64,000 nt of DNA from Diplocloster agilis (lineage in GTDB: Bacteria > Bacillota > Clostridia > Lachnospirales > Lachnospiraceae): the NCBI RefSeq assembly GCF_019042275.1, contig NZ_JAHQCW010000011.1, forward strand, positions 1 to 64,000. The letters are read 5' to 3'. Each line of letters starts with the position of its first letter. Position 1 is the first letter of the stretch. A model generated the notes under the pieces. It was not told where the DNA came from, did not search any database, and worked only from the letters and a program-made list of their open reading frames with translations. The position numbers and the translations under genes were made by a program. This document shows positions 18,901 through 27,730 of the stretch, one piece after another.

Positions 18901-20076
18901 AGTTTGAGATTGGGTATCAAATAACTTTATCTGAATCTTGTTTTCAATACTATTAACAGATGCCTGCAGTTGTGGCGTACGTTGCAGCTCGATCGGATTT
19001 CTAATTATCGAATTTATGTTAATATTATATTCAGCTACACATTTCGTTACATTACGCGTATCCCTTACATAAAGAGACAGTTTAGTATACTTTTTTAACT
19101 CGTCAGTGTTTATGCGGGTATTCCAAATTCCATTTACTGTTACCATTTCTATTTCTTTTAATATATCGTTATCATTATAAAAACGAAGTTTTACCTCCGA
19201 CAACTTTGCTGGAGAGAATATACTATCTACAGATATATTAACTAGACTTCCCCCATTTTTATCTTCTTGTACTTTAATAGGGGTACTCGATATATCCTCT
19301 ATTACTATATTATCTGTAATTGACTTCAAAATATTACCATTTAAATCTGCTATCTGAGCTTCAATATTATAATTACCGCATTCATAGTCTAATTCACTTA
19401 TAGGTACTTTTAAAATAGTACTATTATCTACAATAGATTCGATATTATAATATTTTATACTACTTTTACTACCACGCTCACTCCAAATACCAATTTTTAT
19501 TTGATCTGAAGAAATATCTTTAGGAATATCCGATATTAAAATATCTATTTCACTTTGTATATTATCTGTACTTAAGTCTAACATAAGATTCTCCAAATCA
19601 ACATTTAAATCTGAAGAATCAATATCGGATTTTATTATAAATAGCTGATACTGCGTTTCCAGTGTTTCCCATATATTTATTTTTGTATTATTATCATTTA
19701 ATTCGTAATCACCTAATGTTTCCCAATACTGAGCATCTTGATTATCAATAATAAGACGTTCGATAACCACTGACTTTATATCCGGTTCAACTTCAAAAAA
19801 ATAATCTGTGTCTTCATTATTAATATCAATAATATATTCCTGAGAATTTATAATTATCTTTATTTGTTTTAAATAAGCGTCTTTTTTTAAGTCCAAGTTT
19901 TCCCCATCAGATTCAATGATGTCAGTATTTAGTGAGTCTTTTGACGCTTTAGTTTGTGATTCAGATATAGTTATAGTATTCTCTTCACCATATGCTAGTA
20001 TTAAACAATTATTAAATAACGTTATTATGATTAATAATACTGTCATTACTTTAAATTTCTTATACTTTATATTCAT
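15934..20076 (-). CDS. Secreted GH25 muramidase with GBS-Bsp-like repeats
   Basis: 1380 residues. A signal peptide (basic MNIKYKKFK then hydrophobic VMTVLLIIITLFNNCLILAYG) directs export. Residues about 100-360 hold two diverged Bsp-like units, then eight well-kept units each with the core WSxxNGQDDLxWY. The C-terminal 195 residues are a GH25 lysozyme domain: GIDVSRHQ near 1187, GAYHYSYA, the catalytic AFDFEES and MWQYTSSG. It should cut the MurNAc-GlcNAc bond of peptidoglycan. There is no sortase motif or obvious membrane anchor, so wall binding may rely on the repeats. GAGG precedes ATG 20076. A muramidase inside a glycan locus may open the wall for polymer attachment or export; this is inference. 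Confidence 0.92.
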   Translation of the reverse strand: MNIKYKKFKVMTVLLIIITLFNNCLILAYGEENTITISESQTKASKDSLNTDIIESDGENLDLKKDAYLKQIKIIINSQEYIIDINNEDTDYFFEVEPDIKSVVIERLIIDNQDAQYWETLGDYELNDNNTKINIWETLETQYQLFIIKSDIDSSDLNVDLENLMLDLSTDNIQSEIDILISDIPKDISSDQIKIGIWSERGSKSSIKYYNIESIVDNSTILKVPISELDYECGNYNIEAQIADLNGNILKSITDNIVIEDISSTPIKVQEDKNGGSLVNISVDSIFSPAKLSEVKLRFYNDNDILKEIEMVTVNGIWNTRINTDELKKYTKLSLYVRDTRNVTKCVAEYNININSIIRNPIELQRTPQLQASVNSIENKIQIKLFDTQSQTDFNGIRFAVWSEYNGQDDLKWYNALKNQDGYWEASVNISDHQYDTGRYNIHAFQIDTKGDAQLLTTTEININSIVSDRIEVINQDNIAGTFQASVSNIMTPADVKIVRVAVWSEENGQDDLIWYTMEKKGDSWLADINIGNHGYVNGAYQIHLYITDSRGVTKCTDTKQVKVYSTLDNGKLDIWANSVHSQFSVRLSNARLDKNVKAVRFAVWSDVNGQDDLRWYTSNKTGVSTWESVISIVNHNNDTGKYNVHAYTLDVKGNSKLLQVGTVNIKGITSNKLEIKNQDNNKGTFQVWVNGIETPADISNARVAIWSEENGQDDLRWYNLKKNVDSWLANIDIGNHGYVNGPYQIHLYVTDTRGVTKCINTKRIIVNSTLEGLKLDIWANSVGSQFSVKLSDARLPENIKAIRFAVWSDINNQDDLRWYTATKVGTSTWESVISIINHKNDTGKYNIHVYTLDTKGNSTLLKTGNINIQGVSSNDIKIKNQDNNSGTFQIWVDGVKTPAQVSNIRAAVWSEAFGQDDLIWYNLKKSGNAYYIDVDSGNHGYTNGPYQIHIYVTDTRGVTKCVSTTRINVFSNSEDIKLSLWANSPQSQFSARIENVRFGNSVTAIKYAVWSNNNGQDDLKWYTANKISNNSWEQTFSIINHKNDTGIYNVHAYLQYSDGRMKCIRTGTILINGINSSKIWVYDNDTYKGRVGIKINNPISPAGIVNVQVAIWSNINGQDDLRWYSATKSGDDWIVYLDSSYHYYNEGLYSVHFYATDLRGVKTNVACIETSVSVSQEYKNNLAFKGIDVSRHQEGINWRNVKNSGIDFAMIRTGYGKDQGQEDPYFSFNVVQAKSNGLKVGAYHYSYADSVSRAIAEANYCLSIIRPYGSFEYPIAFDFEESSRKKAELKEENTAMVIAFCKTIKNAGYKPMLYSNANMLNYYIDTQQIINSGIDIWVAHYGVSKPNFNLNYTMWQYTSSGSVPGINGRVDLNYSYFNY
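16560..18970 (-). repeat. Eight tandem ~101-codon repeats in the muramidase gene
   Basis: The conserved QDDL codons recur with the complementary pattern TCATC at 18848, 18542, 18239, 17933, 17630, 17324, 17021 and 16715. The spacings are 306, 303, 306, 303, 306, 303 and 306 bases, exactly alternating. The protein units alternate too: one type ends in DTGKYNVHAYTLDxKG, the other in VNGPYQIHLYVTDTRGVTKC. The basic unit is therefore a 203-residue pair duplicated four times. Confidence 0.9.
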
Positions 20077-20161
20077 TATTAAACCTCTTCAAATCTCATT
20101 ACTAGTTACTATAGAAAAATAGCATATGCTTTAATAATAATACAATGTTAATTTCAGGAAA

Positions 20162-21235
20162 TCAAAAATATTTTCTATACTCTTGTCTAACCCAATCATA
20201 ATAACAACCTTCCTCCGTAACTAAAAACGGATTTGAAAATATACTATAGATATCTTTGCGTATATGATAAATTTTTCTCTCCAGATTAGTTATCTTAACA
20301 CCGTTTGAATATATTGCATATTCTATTGGAATCTTTTCAAAAATTAATTGTCCATTCTCTTTCAATTTCTCTTCATACCATTTTGATAACTTATAAACAT
20401 CTTTATTTTTCGGATAATAACACAATGATTTATTTAGCTCTGAAACATGACCTCCTGAGTCAAATCCTGAAAAATGAAAGAAATACAATGGTTTACCATT
20501 AACATAGAATTTTCCTTTTTTTTCTTCAATAAATCTATTCGATAAATTCCATGTACATACATTATATCCAGGTTCTCTTATTATTTTGTAATTCTCGAAA
20601 AATGCCGGTATTAAATCAGCCCATTTTTGATCAGTAAACAAACCCAGTAATCCTTCTTTTTGCAATTCCTCAAGTGCATCGTACCTATCATCAAAGCAAT
20701 ATGTACTTAGCCTATCCGTCCACCAATCTAAAAATGATCTTCCCTCTTCGTCATTTTTAACCCCGAAAAAGCCAAAATTATATGTTCCTCTTTTCAAAAA
20801 TAAAATTTCGTTTTCCCTAACATAGATATCATCTTTTTCTGGATGTAGCTGATGTGGGGTCAGTAGTATACTTGATGTTTCAAACATTTCTTCAAGCTTC
20901 TCCAAATCATCAAACACCGCGATGTCAGGATCTAAATAAATCACATTTGCATTAAACGTTGTCATAATTTGATAAGCCATCATAGGCTTTACCGCAGTGC
21001 ATAGTTCTGTTATGTTATGCTTGAAAAAGAACTCATTGACATTCTTAATCTGAGGCAAATTCTTTGACTCTATTACTTCATCAAATGGTTCCTGTGCTAA
21101 ATCAATAAATTTGGGTATAGTATCCGAAATTCCTAAAACGAACTTTGCATTAGGATTATATTTTTTAAGGGATTTGCATAACAAACGTGCTTTTGCAAAA
21201 TAATTTGCCGTTATACTTGTAAAATAATAAGTCAT
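20162..21235 (-). CDS. Glycosyltransferase with DPD motif, GT8-like
   Basis: 357 residues, soluble. The motif YLDPDIAVFDDL at about 98-109 is a DxD metal/nucleotide site of the kind found in GT8 and related retaining GT-A enzymes; YNFGFFGVKN and YFFHFSGFD are later conserved-looking blocks. It is not a GT2 enzyme: the VSIIVPxYN start is absent and is replaced by YYFTSITANYFAKARLL. ATG 21235 has AAAGGAG upstream, 12 bases after the two-domain GT2 gene. Linkage stereochemistry and donor are unknown. Confidence 0.72.
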   Translation of the reverse strand: MTYYFTSITANYFAKARLLCKSLKKYNPNAKFVLGISDTIPKFIDLAQEPFDEVIESKNLPQIKNVNEFFFKHNITELCTAVKPMMAYQIMTTFNANVIYLDPDIAVFDDLEKLEEMFETSSILLTPHQLHPEKDDIYVRENEILFLKRGTYNFGFFGVKNDEEGRSFLDWWTDRLSTYCFDDRYDALEELQKEGLLGLFTDQKWADLIPAFFENYKIIREPGYNVCTWNLSNRFIEEKKGKFYVNGKPLYFFHFSGFDSGGHVSELNKSLCYYPKNKDVYKLSKWYEEKLKENGQLIFEKIPIEYAIYSNGVKITNLERKIYHIRKDIYSIFSNPFLVTEEGCYYDWVRQEYRKYF

Positions 21236-21247
21236 TATAAATCTCCT

Positions 21248-23599
21248 TTAAATCTTATAATTTGGATTAATATATTCACTACCAAGATCAAAATATTTAT
21301 TCCATTTTTCTCTAAAAAGCATTGTTTCTTTCTCAAACCTCTTTTTAGCTTCCCCCGAATCGTCCCTCCCCCTTGAAGCACTTTCGTAATGATACATTTC
21401 TGCATAAGGAGTAACAATATTATATTTGCCAAGTTCTCTCAACTTGAGGCATAAATCCACATCATTTAACCCGATTTTAAAATTTACAGTATCAAAGCCA
21501 TCAACCAAAACGAAATCATCTTTTTTAACTAACAAACAGGCTGCTGTAACAGCATCGTAATTTTGTGGCATAGTCAGCCGATGCATATAGCCTGTTTCAT
21601 TCTTATTTTTACCATAATCATAATGCGAGGCAATATGTCCGCCCAATCCCACTAACAAGCCTACATGCTGATTCGTATCGTTTGGATAATAAAGTTTAGC
21701 CCCAACGGCTCCAACATCGTCACGTTGAGCAAACATAAGCATTTCATTTAACCAATCATTATTAATGATCTCAATATCATTATTTAAAAACAATACGTAT
21801 TTCCCATCGCTCATTGAAACTGCATAATTATTTATTGCTGAAAAATTAAATTCATTTATTTCAAATCTCAATACTCTAATATTAGCATACTTGCTTATTT
21901 CATCATAGTATTCAAAAACTTCTTTTTCCGAACTATTATTTTCAACAATTGTTACCATATAATTTTTATAACTAGTTTTATTCAATATGGAATTAATACA
22001 TCGTTTGAGATCAGCTAGATGATTTTTGTTCGGTATTATTATATCAACCAAATCAGCTTGGTTAATATCATAATGTATCCTATAAGAAAATGTGTCTTTC
22101 AAGAATTCAACTTTTCCTTTATGACCTATACGAGCAATATGTTCCTCAATTGCCTTTTTCCCAGCTTCGTAAGCATACATTTTACTTGTCGGATCTAACG
22201 CAACGGACCCTTCGCACGCTCTACAATAATACAACACTTTATTAATATGGATTACCCTTCTAGCCTTTTCCATTACTCTTAATTCAAATTCATAATCTTG
22301 GCTTCCATCATAACCTTCTCTAATAAAACCAACCTGTTCAATAATATACTTAGAAAAAGCATTTAAATGGCTAGCATAATTGCAAGCACGCATGAAATCA
22401 GGAGAAAAACCAGGTAAAAAATGATAAGCCAGCACCTCTTTACTGCCATCATCAAATATACCCCTATCTGAATATATAAAATCAGCCTCATACTGATTTG
22501 TATGAATTACGTTCACTAATTCAAAAAGAGCATTTCTAGTTAATATGTCATCATGATCTAATAATACAAAAAAGTCTCCATTTGCTAGTTTAAACGCTTC
22601 AATAGTATTTCCTGATATCCCTTTATTTTTACTTATTTTAATATATTTAATATTATCATATTGATTACGATAATTTTTTATTATTTTATTAATATAATCA
22701 TGCCCTTTATCACTACCGTCAGCTAAACACAATTCGTAATTACCATATGTCTGCTTTAGTACTGATTCGATCATTTCGATTAAATGTTCCTTTTTCGTAT
22801 TATATAAAGGCACTATTATACTAAATTTAATATCTCGTTTCATTTGCTTATTTATTTGTACATTGGCCTCTCCCTCATCAATATCATATTCTCCTACAAA
22901 GGCCGTATTCATTACTTTAATTCTTTCTCTATTCTTTAGTCTTTGTATCGCAGAATGAAAACCCTCATTTTTTAAAACTATTAGAGATTTATATAATAAT
23001 CTTGTATAATGTGACGTCTTAAATTTATCTAATAATAAACGTAATCCTTTCGTACTTTTCCATATTGTTGATTCAGTTACAGATTCATATTTTTCTTTAT
23101 ATTGAGCCAACATATGAGTTTCTTGTTGCAAAGTATTTATAATACCTTGTAATGCCTTATAACTCTCAGATAAAAATATATATTTTTCCATAAATTCTGT
23201 TGAGCCATTACTTATTATATCCATACTTATTTTGATTTTTTTACATGAATCTAAATTTTTACATATGAACTGTACTTGAGGAATTTCATTATTAAATAAT
23301 TGCCCCTCACTACCAGCTACACCGTTTAAAAACATAAAGGAACATTCTTTTTGATTATCAAAAATCGCAAAATTTTTGATAATCACAGAAGATAATCCGT
23401 TGAATACCAATTTTATTTCTGGATAAGACAACTCACACATAATTTCAAATTCAAAGTTACATCGATAATTATATTTAATATTTAATAAATTGTAAAAATC
23501 ATACTGATGGTTTTCATTTAACATAAAAATTATGCAATTCATATTTAAAGCTTTTGATTCTTGTAACTCATATATTTCATTTTTAATAGAATCCATCAT
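21248..23599 (-). CDS. Two-domain GT2 glycosyltransferase with N-terminal beta domain and coiled coil
   Basis: 783 residues. Residues 1-150 look beta-rich and non-catalytic (FEIMCELSYPEIKLVFNG), 150-180 are helical, then two GT-A domains follow: about 258-480 with FSIIVPLYNTKKEH, CLADGSDKGH and LLDHDDILTRN, and about 515-760 with VDIIIPNKNHLADL, VENNSSEKE, LFLNNDIEI and GLNDVDLCLKLRELGKY. Close paralogue of the protein at 11852 but with a different N-terminus. GAGG precedes ATG 23599. It lies directly after the ABC permease gene, so it is likely to act on the same exported glycan. Confidence 0.9.
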   Translation of the reverse strand: MMDSIKNEIYELQESKALNMNCIIFMLNENHQYDFYNLLNIKYNYRCNFEFEIMCELSYPEIKLVFNGLSSVIIKNFAIFDNQKECSFMFLNGVAGSEGQLFNNEIPQVQFICKNLDSCKKIKISMDIISNGSTEFMEKYIFLSESYKALQGIINTLQQETHMLAQYKEKYESVTESTIWKSTKGLRLLLDKFKTSHYTRLLYKSLIVLKNEGFHSAIQRLKNRERIKVMNTAFVGEYDIDEGEANVQINKQMKRDIKFSIIVPLYNTKKEHLIEMIESVLKQTYGNYELCLADGSDKGHDYINKIIKNYRNQYDNIKYIKISKNKGISGNTIEAFKLANGDFFVLLDHDDILTRNALFELVNVIHTNQYEADFIYSDRGIFDDGSKEVLAYHFLPGFSPDFMRACNYASHLNAFSKYIIEQVGFIREGYDGSQDYEFELRVMEKARRVIHINKVLYYCRACEGSVALDPTSKMYAYEAGKKAIEEHIARIGHKGKVEFLKDTFSYRIHYDINQADLVDIIIPNKNHLADLKRCINSILNKTSYKNYMVTIVENNSSEKEVFEYYDEISKYANIRVLRFEINEFNFSAINNYAVSMSDGKYVLFLNNDIEIINNDWLNEMLMFAQRDDVGAVGAKLYYPNDTNQHVGLLVGLGGHIASHYDYGKNKNETGYMHRLTMPQNYDAVTAACLLVKKDDFVLVDGFDTVNFKIGLNDVDLCLKLRELGKYNIVTPYAEMYHYESASRGRDDSGEAKKRFEKETMLFREKWNKYFDLGSEYINPNYKI

Positions 23600-23621
23600 A
23601 AAATCCTCACTTTAATAACAA

Positions 23622-24974
23622 TTATAATACATCTGCAAAATGTTTTTCTAAACGCTTAAATGTAAACGCACCAACAATAAATATCACTAGTGAAACAAAC
23701 CAAAACCACACGGTTTGCCCTGGCTTCTCCCAAAACCATACATTACCAAAGAAGCAATCTCGATAGCCGTCTACGACATAAAACATAGGATTAAATTTCA
23801 TTATTTTAGCAACTTTTGGGCCAAACAAGTTATAATCCCACATAATAGGCGTTAACCACATGCCAAATTGCAATAATATATTTACAATTTGGCTTAAATC
23901 TTTAAAAAATACAGTAACTGCTGCTGTTCCATAGGATAAGCCCAAAGTTAATACTATCGTGCAAAAACAATAATATATTATCTGCAAGTAGTAAGGCGAG
24001 ATTTTATATCCATTAAGCAAATACAACAATATTGTAATAACTATAAAAAAAAGATGTACAAATAATGCAGCTGTAATCTTAACAATTGGTAAAATGCTGA
24101 TTTTAAAAACGACTTTTTTAACCAAATAACTATAATCCATTAAGCTTGTAGTTGCGCTCATTAAAGCCTCTAAGAAAAAAAACCAAGGTACTATTCCCGC
24201 AACCAGCCATAATACAAATGGAGTATCTGAAACTGGGGTAGATTTAAAACCATACCCGAAAACAAAAACGTATATTGTTACAGTAACAATAGGCTGTACG
24301 AATGCCCATATAGCTCCTAAATATGATGCTGCATATCTTATTTTAAAATCATTAATGGATAATTTTACAATAAGTTCTCTATGACGTATAATATCCTTAA
24401 TCCAAATCAATATCCCCTTAAACATATTATATTTAATAAATATTAAAGCCCCAATAGTTAAAGCTATTAAAAAATATAATAAATACGAAAATATATTTAT
24501 TTTATACTTTAATTCTGACAGAAAAGATGTTATATCAAATACTACAAAAGGATCATTGGCCTGTACTTGTAGTTCATAAGTATTATTACTTGATTTAATT
24601 TCATTAATATCATTTTGAGCTACTAAATAATTCTTATCGATATCATATTTAAAAAAATATTTTCCAATTGATAAATTCTCTAAAATAACTTTATTATCAC
24701 TGGCTCCAAAGTCCATACGCACAATATGATATACCGAAGGAAAGTCTTGGTTAATATTAATTTTTTCTTTTGCTTTAATAGCATAAAATTGCGAATTTTG
24801 ATCATTATAACTATTTAGATTGTCTGAATAAAAAAGCTGATTAGCTTCATCTTTGTTATATGTCAAAGAATATTTTATGTTAATTTCTTTTGAAGATAGT
24901 GGATTCAATAAAAATGCAACTACGAAAACTAAAGCAAAACCTATTAAACTGATAATAAATCTTTTTTTCATCAT
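23622..24974 (-). CDS. Polysaccharide ABC exporter permease (Wzm/TagG type) with extra N-terminal domain
   Basis: About 450 residues from ATG 24974, chosen for the AAAGGA 8 bases upstream; an earlier in-frame GTG overlaps the ATPase gene. Residues about 190-450 are a standard ABC-2 permease with six helices (NDFKIRYAASYLGAIWAFVQP, PWFFFLEALMSATTSL, NPMFYVVDGYRD). Unusually, residues 1-190 add a membrane helix, an extracytoplasmic domain of about 120 residues and another helix. Normal Wzm/TagG proteins are about 260-270 residues. The extension may contact the emerging glycan or the wall. Confidence 0.92.
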   Translation of the reverse strand: MMKKRFIISLIGFALVFVVAFLLNPLSSKEINIKYSLTYNKDEANQLFYSDNLNSYNDQNSQFYAIKAKEKININQDFPSVYHIVRMDFGASDNKVILENLSIGKYFFKYDIDKNYLVAQNDINEIKSSNNTYELQVQANDPFVVFDITSFLSELKYKINIFSYLLYFLIALTIGALIFIKYNMFKGILIWIKDIIRHRELIVKLSINDFKIRYAASYLGAIWAFVQPIVTVTIYVFVFGYGFKSTPVSDTPFVLWLVAGIVPWFFFLEALMSATTSLMDYSYLVKKVVFKISILPIVKITAALFVHLFFIVITILLYLLNGYKISPYYLQIIYYCFCTIVLTLGLSYGTAAVTVFFKDLSQIVNILLQFGMWLTPIMWDYNLFGPKVAKIMKFNPMFYVVDGYRDCFFGNVWFWEKPGQTVWFWFVSLVIFIVGAFTFKRLEKHFADVL

Positions 24975-24994
24975 AAAATTTTCCTTTTGTGAAG

Positions 24995-26227
24995 TTAAAA
25001 CCACTTATGGTTTAGAACAACTACTCCTTCAGCGATATAATCCATTTTAACAAAAAAACTTTTTATTTTACTTTTATACTCAATATTTACCGTTGCCGTT
25101 TTATCAAAAATTGCTGCATCAAAATAATAACTTCCACCCGTCAAATTAAATTTATTATATATTAAAGTACATTCATTCAGTCCCTTTTTCCAACTTATAT
25201 CAAAAGAGTCTAATTTTGTATTTAAACCACATATATATTCATCGTCAACACTACGTATCGCTATGCCTAATACCGCCTCTTTCATTGATATATCATTAAC
25301 ATAGTAAATAATTTTTAAACGTACTGTTTCACCATGTTTTATATCACTTATTTCTTCTCCTTGCTGGTTATACATTTTCAAATCAATTATATCTGCTATT
25401 TGCCCCTCAGATAGCTTTATTTCTTTATCATATTTATAAAAATTATCTTCAACGCTAGCGTCTTCTTGTTTAAAAAATAATTCTATTGGTTTTTCACTTT
25501 TAATAAAATCAATATATTTATCCGTTACTTCATCAGTATCCCCATCCATGATTAACTTACCATTATTCAACCAAATAGTTCTATTGCAAAACCTTTTAAT
25601 AGAATTTATATCATGACTGACAAATAATATGGTTTTCCCCTGATTCATAAACTCTACAAATTTCTCCATACATTTTAGTTGAAACCTTACATCCCCCACA
25701 GCTAAAGCTTCATCTACAATCAAAATGTCCGGATCAACATTTATTGCAACAGCAAAAGCCAGTCTGACAAACATACCACTCGAATAAGTTCTAACCGGTT
25801 GATTTATATAATCACCTATATCTGCATAAGCTATTATATCATCTATCCTCTTAGTCATTTCCTCCTTCGAAATATTCATTATAGTACCATTTAAATAGAT
25901 ATTTTCAATACCAGTAAAATCCATGTTAAACCCAGCCCCAAGTTCTAACAGTGCGGATACTTTTCCATTAATCATAATTGTTCCAGATGATGGAGTTAAA
26001 ACTCCTGTTAAAATTTTAAGCAGTGTAGACTTTCCTGAACCATTACGACCAACAATACCAACTGTTTCTCCGGGCTGAATAAGAAAATTTACATTATCTA
26101 ATGCAAAAAACTCTTTATGATGATGATTATGTCTTATACTAAATGCTTCTTTGAATCTATCACTAGGTTTTTCATATAATTTGTATATTTTTGTGATATT
26201 ATTAATAACAACCGCCGGTGTATTCAT
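24995..26227 (-). CDS. Polysaccharide ABC exporter ATPase (Wzt type) with C-terminal carbohydrate-binding domain
   Basis: 410 residues. Residues 1-240 are the ATPase: Walker A GRNGSGKST, signature YSSGMFVRLAF, Walker B ILIVDEALAVGD and switch His in VSHDIN. Residues about 270-410 are a Wzt-C-like beta domain ending KMDYIAEGVVVLNHKWF. In O-antigen systems such a domain recognises the modified chain end before export, and TagH proteins without it do not. It lies between the permease and the coiled-coil methyltransferase, which could supply that modification. GAGG precedes ATG 26227. Confidence 0.94.
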   Translation of the reverse strand: MNTPAVVINNITKIYKLYEKPSDRFKEAFSIRHNHHHKEFFALDNVNFLIQPGETVGIVGRNGSGKSTLLKILTGVLTPSSGTIMINGKVSALLELGAGFNMDFTGIENIYLNGTIMNISKEEMTKRIDDIIAYADIGDYINQPVRTYSSGMFVRLAFAVAINVDPDILIVDEALAVGDVRFQLKCMEKFVEFMNQGKTILFVSHDINSIKRFCNRTIWLNNGKLIMDGDTDEVTDKYIDFIKSEKPIELFFKQEDASVEDNFYKYDKEIKLSEGQIADIIDLKMYNQQGEEISDIKHGETVRLKIIYYVNDISMKEAVLGIAIRSVDDEYICGLNTKLDSFDISWKKGLNECTLIYNKFNLTGGSYYFDAAIFDKTATVNIEYKSKIKSFFVKMDYIAEGVVVLNHKWF

Positions 26228-26240
26228 AATAATCCTCTCA

Positions 26241-27704
26241 TTAATTTAAGCGTTTCCTGATTTTTTCAAATATATTTTGTCTCAAAGTTTCTAACTCTTT
26301 CTCTTTTTCTTCTAATTCAGATTTTAACTCAGATGTTTTTTCCTGTAATTTAAGATTAAGATTTTTTATTTGGTTATCACGATTTGAAATTTCTTTATTA
26401 AAATTTTCCTGCAATTCAAATAATTTACTATCTTTAAGTCTGATAACATTATTTAAATCATTAACTTTTGTATCTAACTCTTTATTCTTATTATCCAATG
26501 CCTCTTTTGCTTTGCTTAACTGTTGTGATATATCCCATTGCTTATCCAAATTCTCTTTGACAAAATTATATTTTGTCTGGTAAGATTCCAAAAACTCTTT
26601 TGTTAATATCATACAATTTGTTATTACTGATTTATCAATTGTTTTAATTTCTAGCTTTATATTTAATTTTTCTTTTTTACTATTTTTCGTATGTTTATAT
26701 ACTAAACTAGGAAAACCATTTAAAAAAACGTAATTTTGATCAATATTCAAATCAGCATTATGACCAACTAACTCAAGGCTACTAGTTGAGTTATAATCAT
26801 CTATCAAGGAACAATCTATAACTTTTAAAATGCATGGATACTTTATAGGATCTATTCTTATATTTGTAGTATTTTCAGGTATAATAAATGATATATTATG
26901 TTGGTCAATTATATTTGAATAAAAATATCTTTCACTATACTCTTCTCTAAAACCGGATCCATCATCCCATAAACATTGCAGATGATAATGATTTATTGTC
27001 CGTTTTAAAAAATTACAACTCTTTTTTATAAATTCCTGATCTTTTTTTACTTCATAAATAAATTGATATATATCCCCAAATTCACGATTTTTCCAAAAAC
27101 TTTCATCAATTCCAATTACCGAATCATAATTATTAATTATTTCATTCTTTCCAACTTCACAATAGGTAGCATACTTATTAGCTGGAAAAAGACCGGCCCT
27201 TGCCAACATTTCATTCAAGTGATGTACTGTAAAAAAGTGGATGTGAGTGTTATCTAATAAACCAATATCAGAATACTGAAATTTATTGTTGATTAAATCT
27301 ATAACTACTGAATTGTGTGCCAAATTAGGAACAGAAATAAACATAGAACCTTCCTGCTTTAACAATCCTTTTGAAAGCAGTAAAACTTTTTCAGGATTTC
27401 TCAAATGCTCTAATACATCTGCAAAAATCATATAATCAAATTTTATATTACGATATTTCTGTACCCACTTAAATTCTTCTATATCACCTACAATAAGCTC
27501 CTTACCGAACTTAAGTGCTTCAGCTCCTGCTTCCTCTTCGATTTCTACCAAATAAACATCACATTTTAACTCTTCTTTTAAATATTTGGTTAACCGTCCA
27601 TTAGCAGGACCAAACTCCAACACCGTAGAATTTGGCGCTATATTCTCATATATTAATGATAACGAAGTAGTATGAACTAAATCTAAATCAAAATCATACT
27701 TCAT
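26241..27704 (-). CDS. SAM methyltransferase with C-terminal coiled coil, possible chain terminator
   Basis: 487 residues from ATG 27704, chosen for GGAGG 8 bases upstream; the longer frame runs into rfbC. Residues about 1-210 are a class I methyltransferase (motif I VLEFGPANGRL, then FADVLEHLRNPEK and SVPNLAH). Residues about 215-345 look beta-rich (FIIPENTTNIRIDPIKYP). The last 115 residues are a long charged coiled coil (EALDNKNKELDTKVNDLN and onward). The order and the neighbour Wzt-C protein recall E. coli WbdD, which caps the chain by methylation and measures it with a coiled coil; no kinase domain is visible here. Function is inferred. Confidence 0.8.
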   Translation of the reverse strand: MKYDFDLDLVHTTSLSLIYENIAPNSTVLEFGPANGRLTKYLKEELKCDVYLVEIEEEAGAEALKFGKELIVGDIEEFKWVQKYRNIKFDYMIFADVLEHLRNPEKVLLLSKGLLKQEGSMFISVPNLAHNSVVIDLINNKFQYSDIGLLDNTHIHFFTVHHLNEMLARAGLFPANKYATYCEVGKNEIINNYDSVIGIDESFWKNREFGDIYQFIYEVKKDQEFIKKSCNFLKRTINHYHLQCLWDDGSGFREEYSERYFYSNIIDQHNISFIIPENTTNIRIDPIKYPCILKVIDCSLIDDYNSTSSLELVGHNADLNIDQNYVFLNGFPSLVYKHTKNSKKEKLNIKLEIKTIDKSVITNCMILTKEFLESYQTKYNFVKENLDKQWDISQQLSKAKEALDNKNKELDTKVNDLNNVIRLKDSKLFELQENFNKEISNRDNQIKNLNLKLQEKTSELKSELEEKEKELETLRQNIFEKIRKRLN

Positions 27705-27730
27705 ATATTGCCTCCATGTATAGATAGTAA

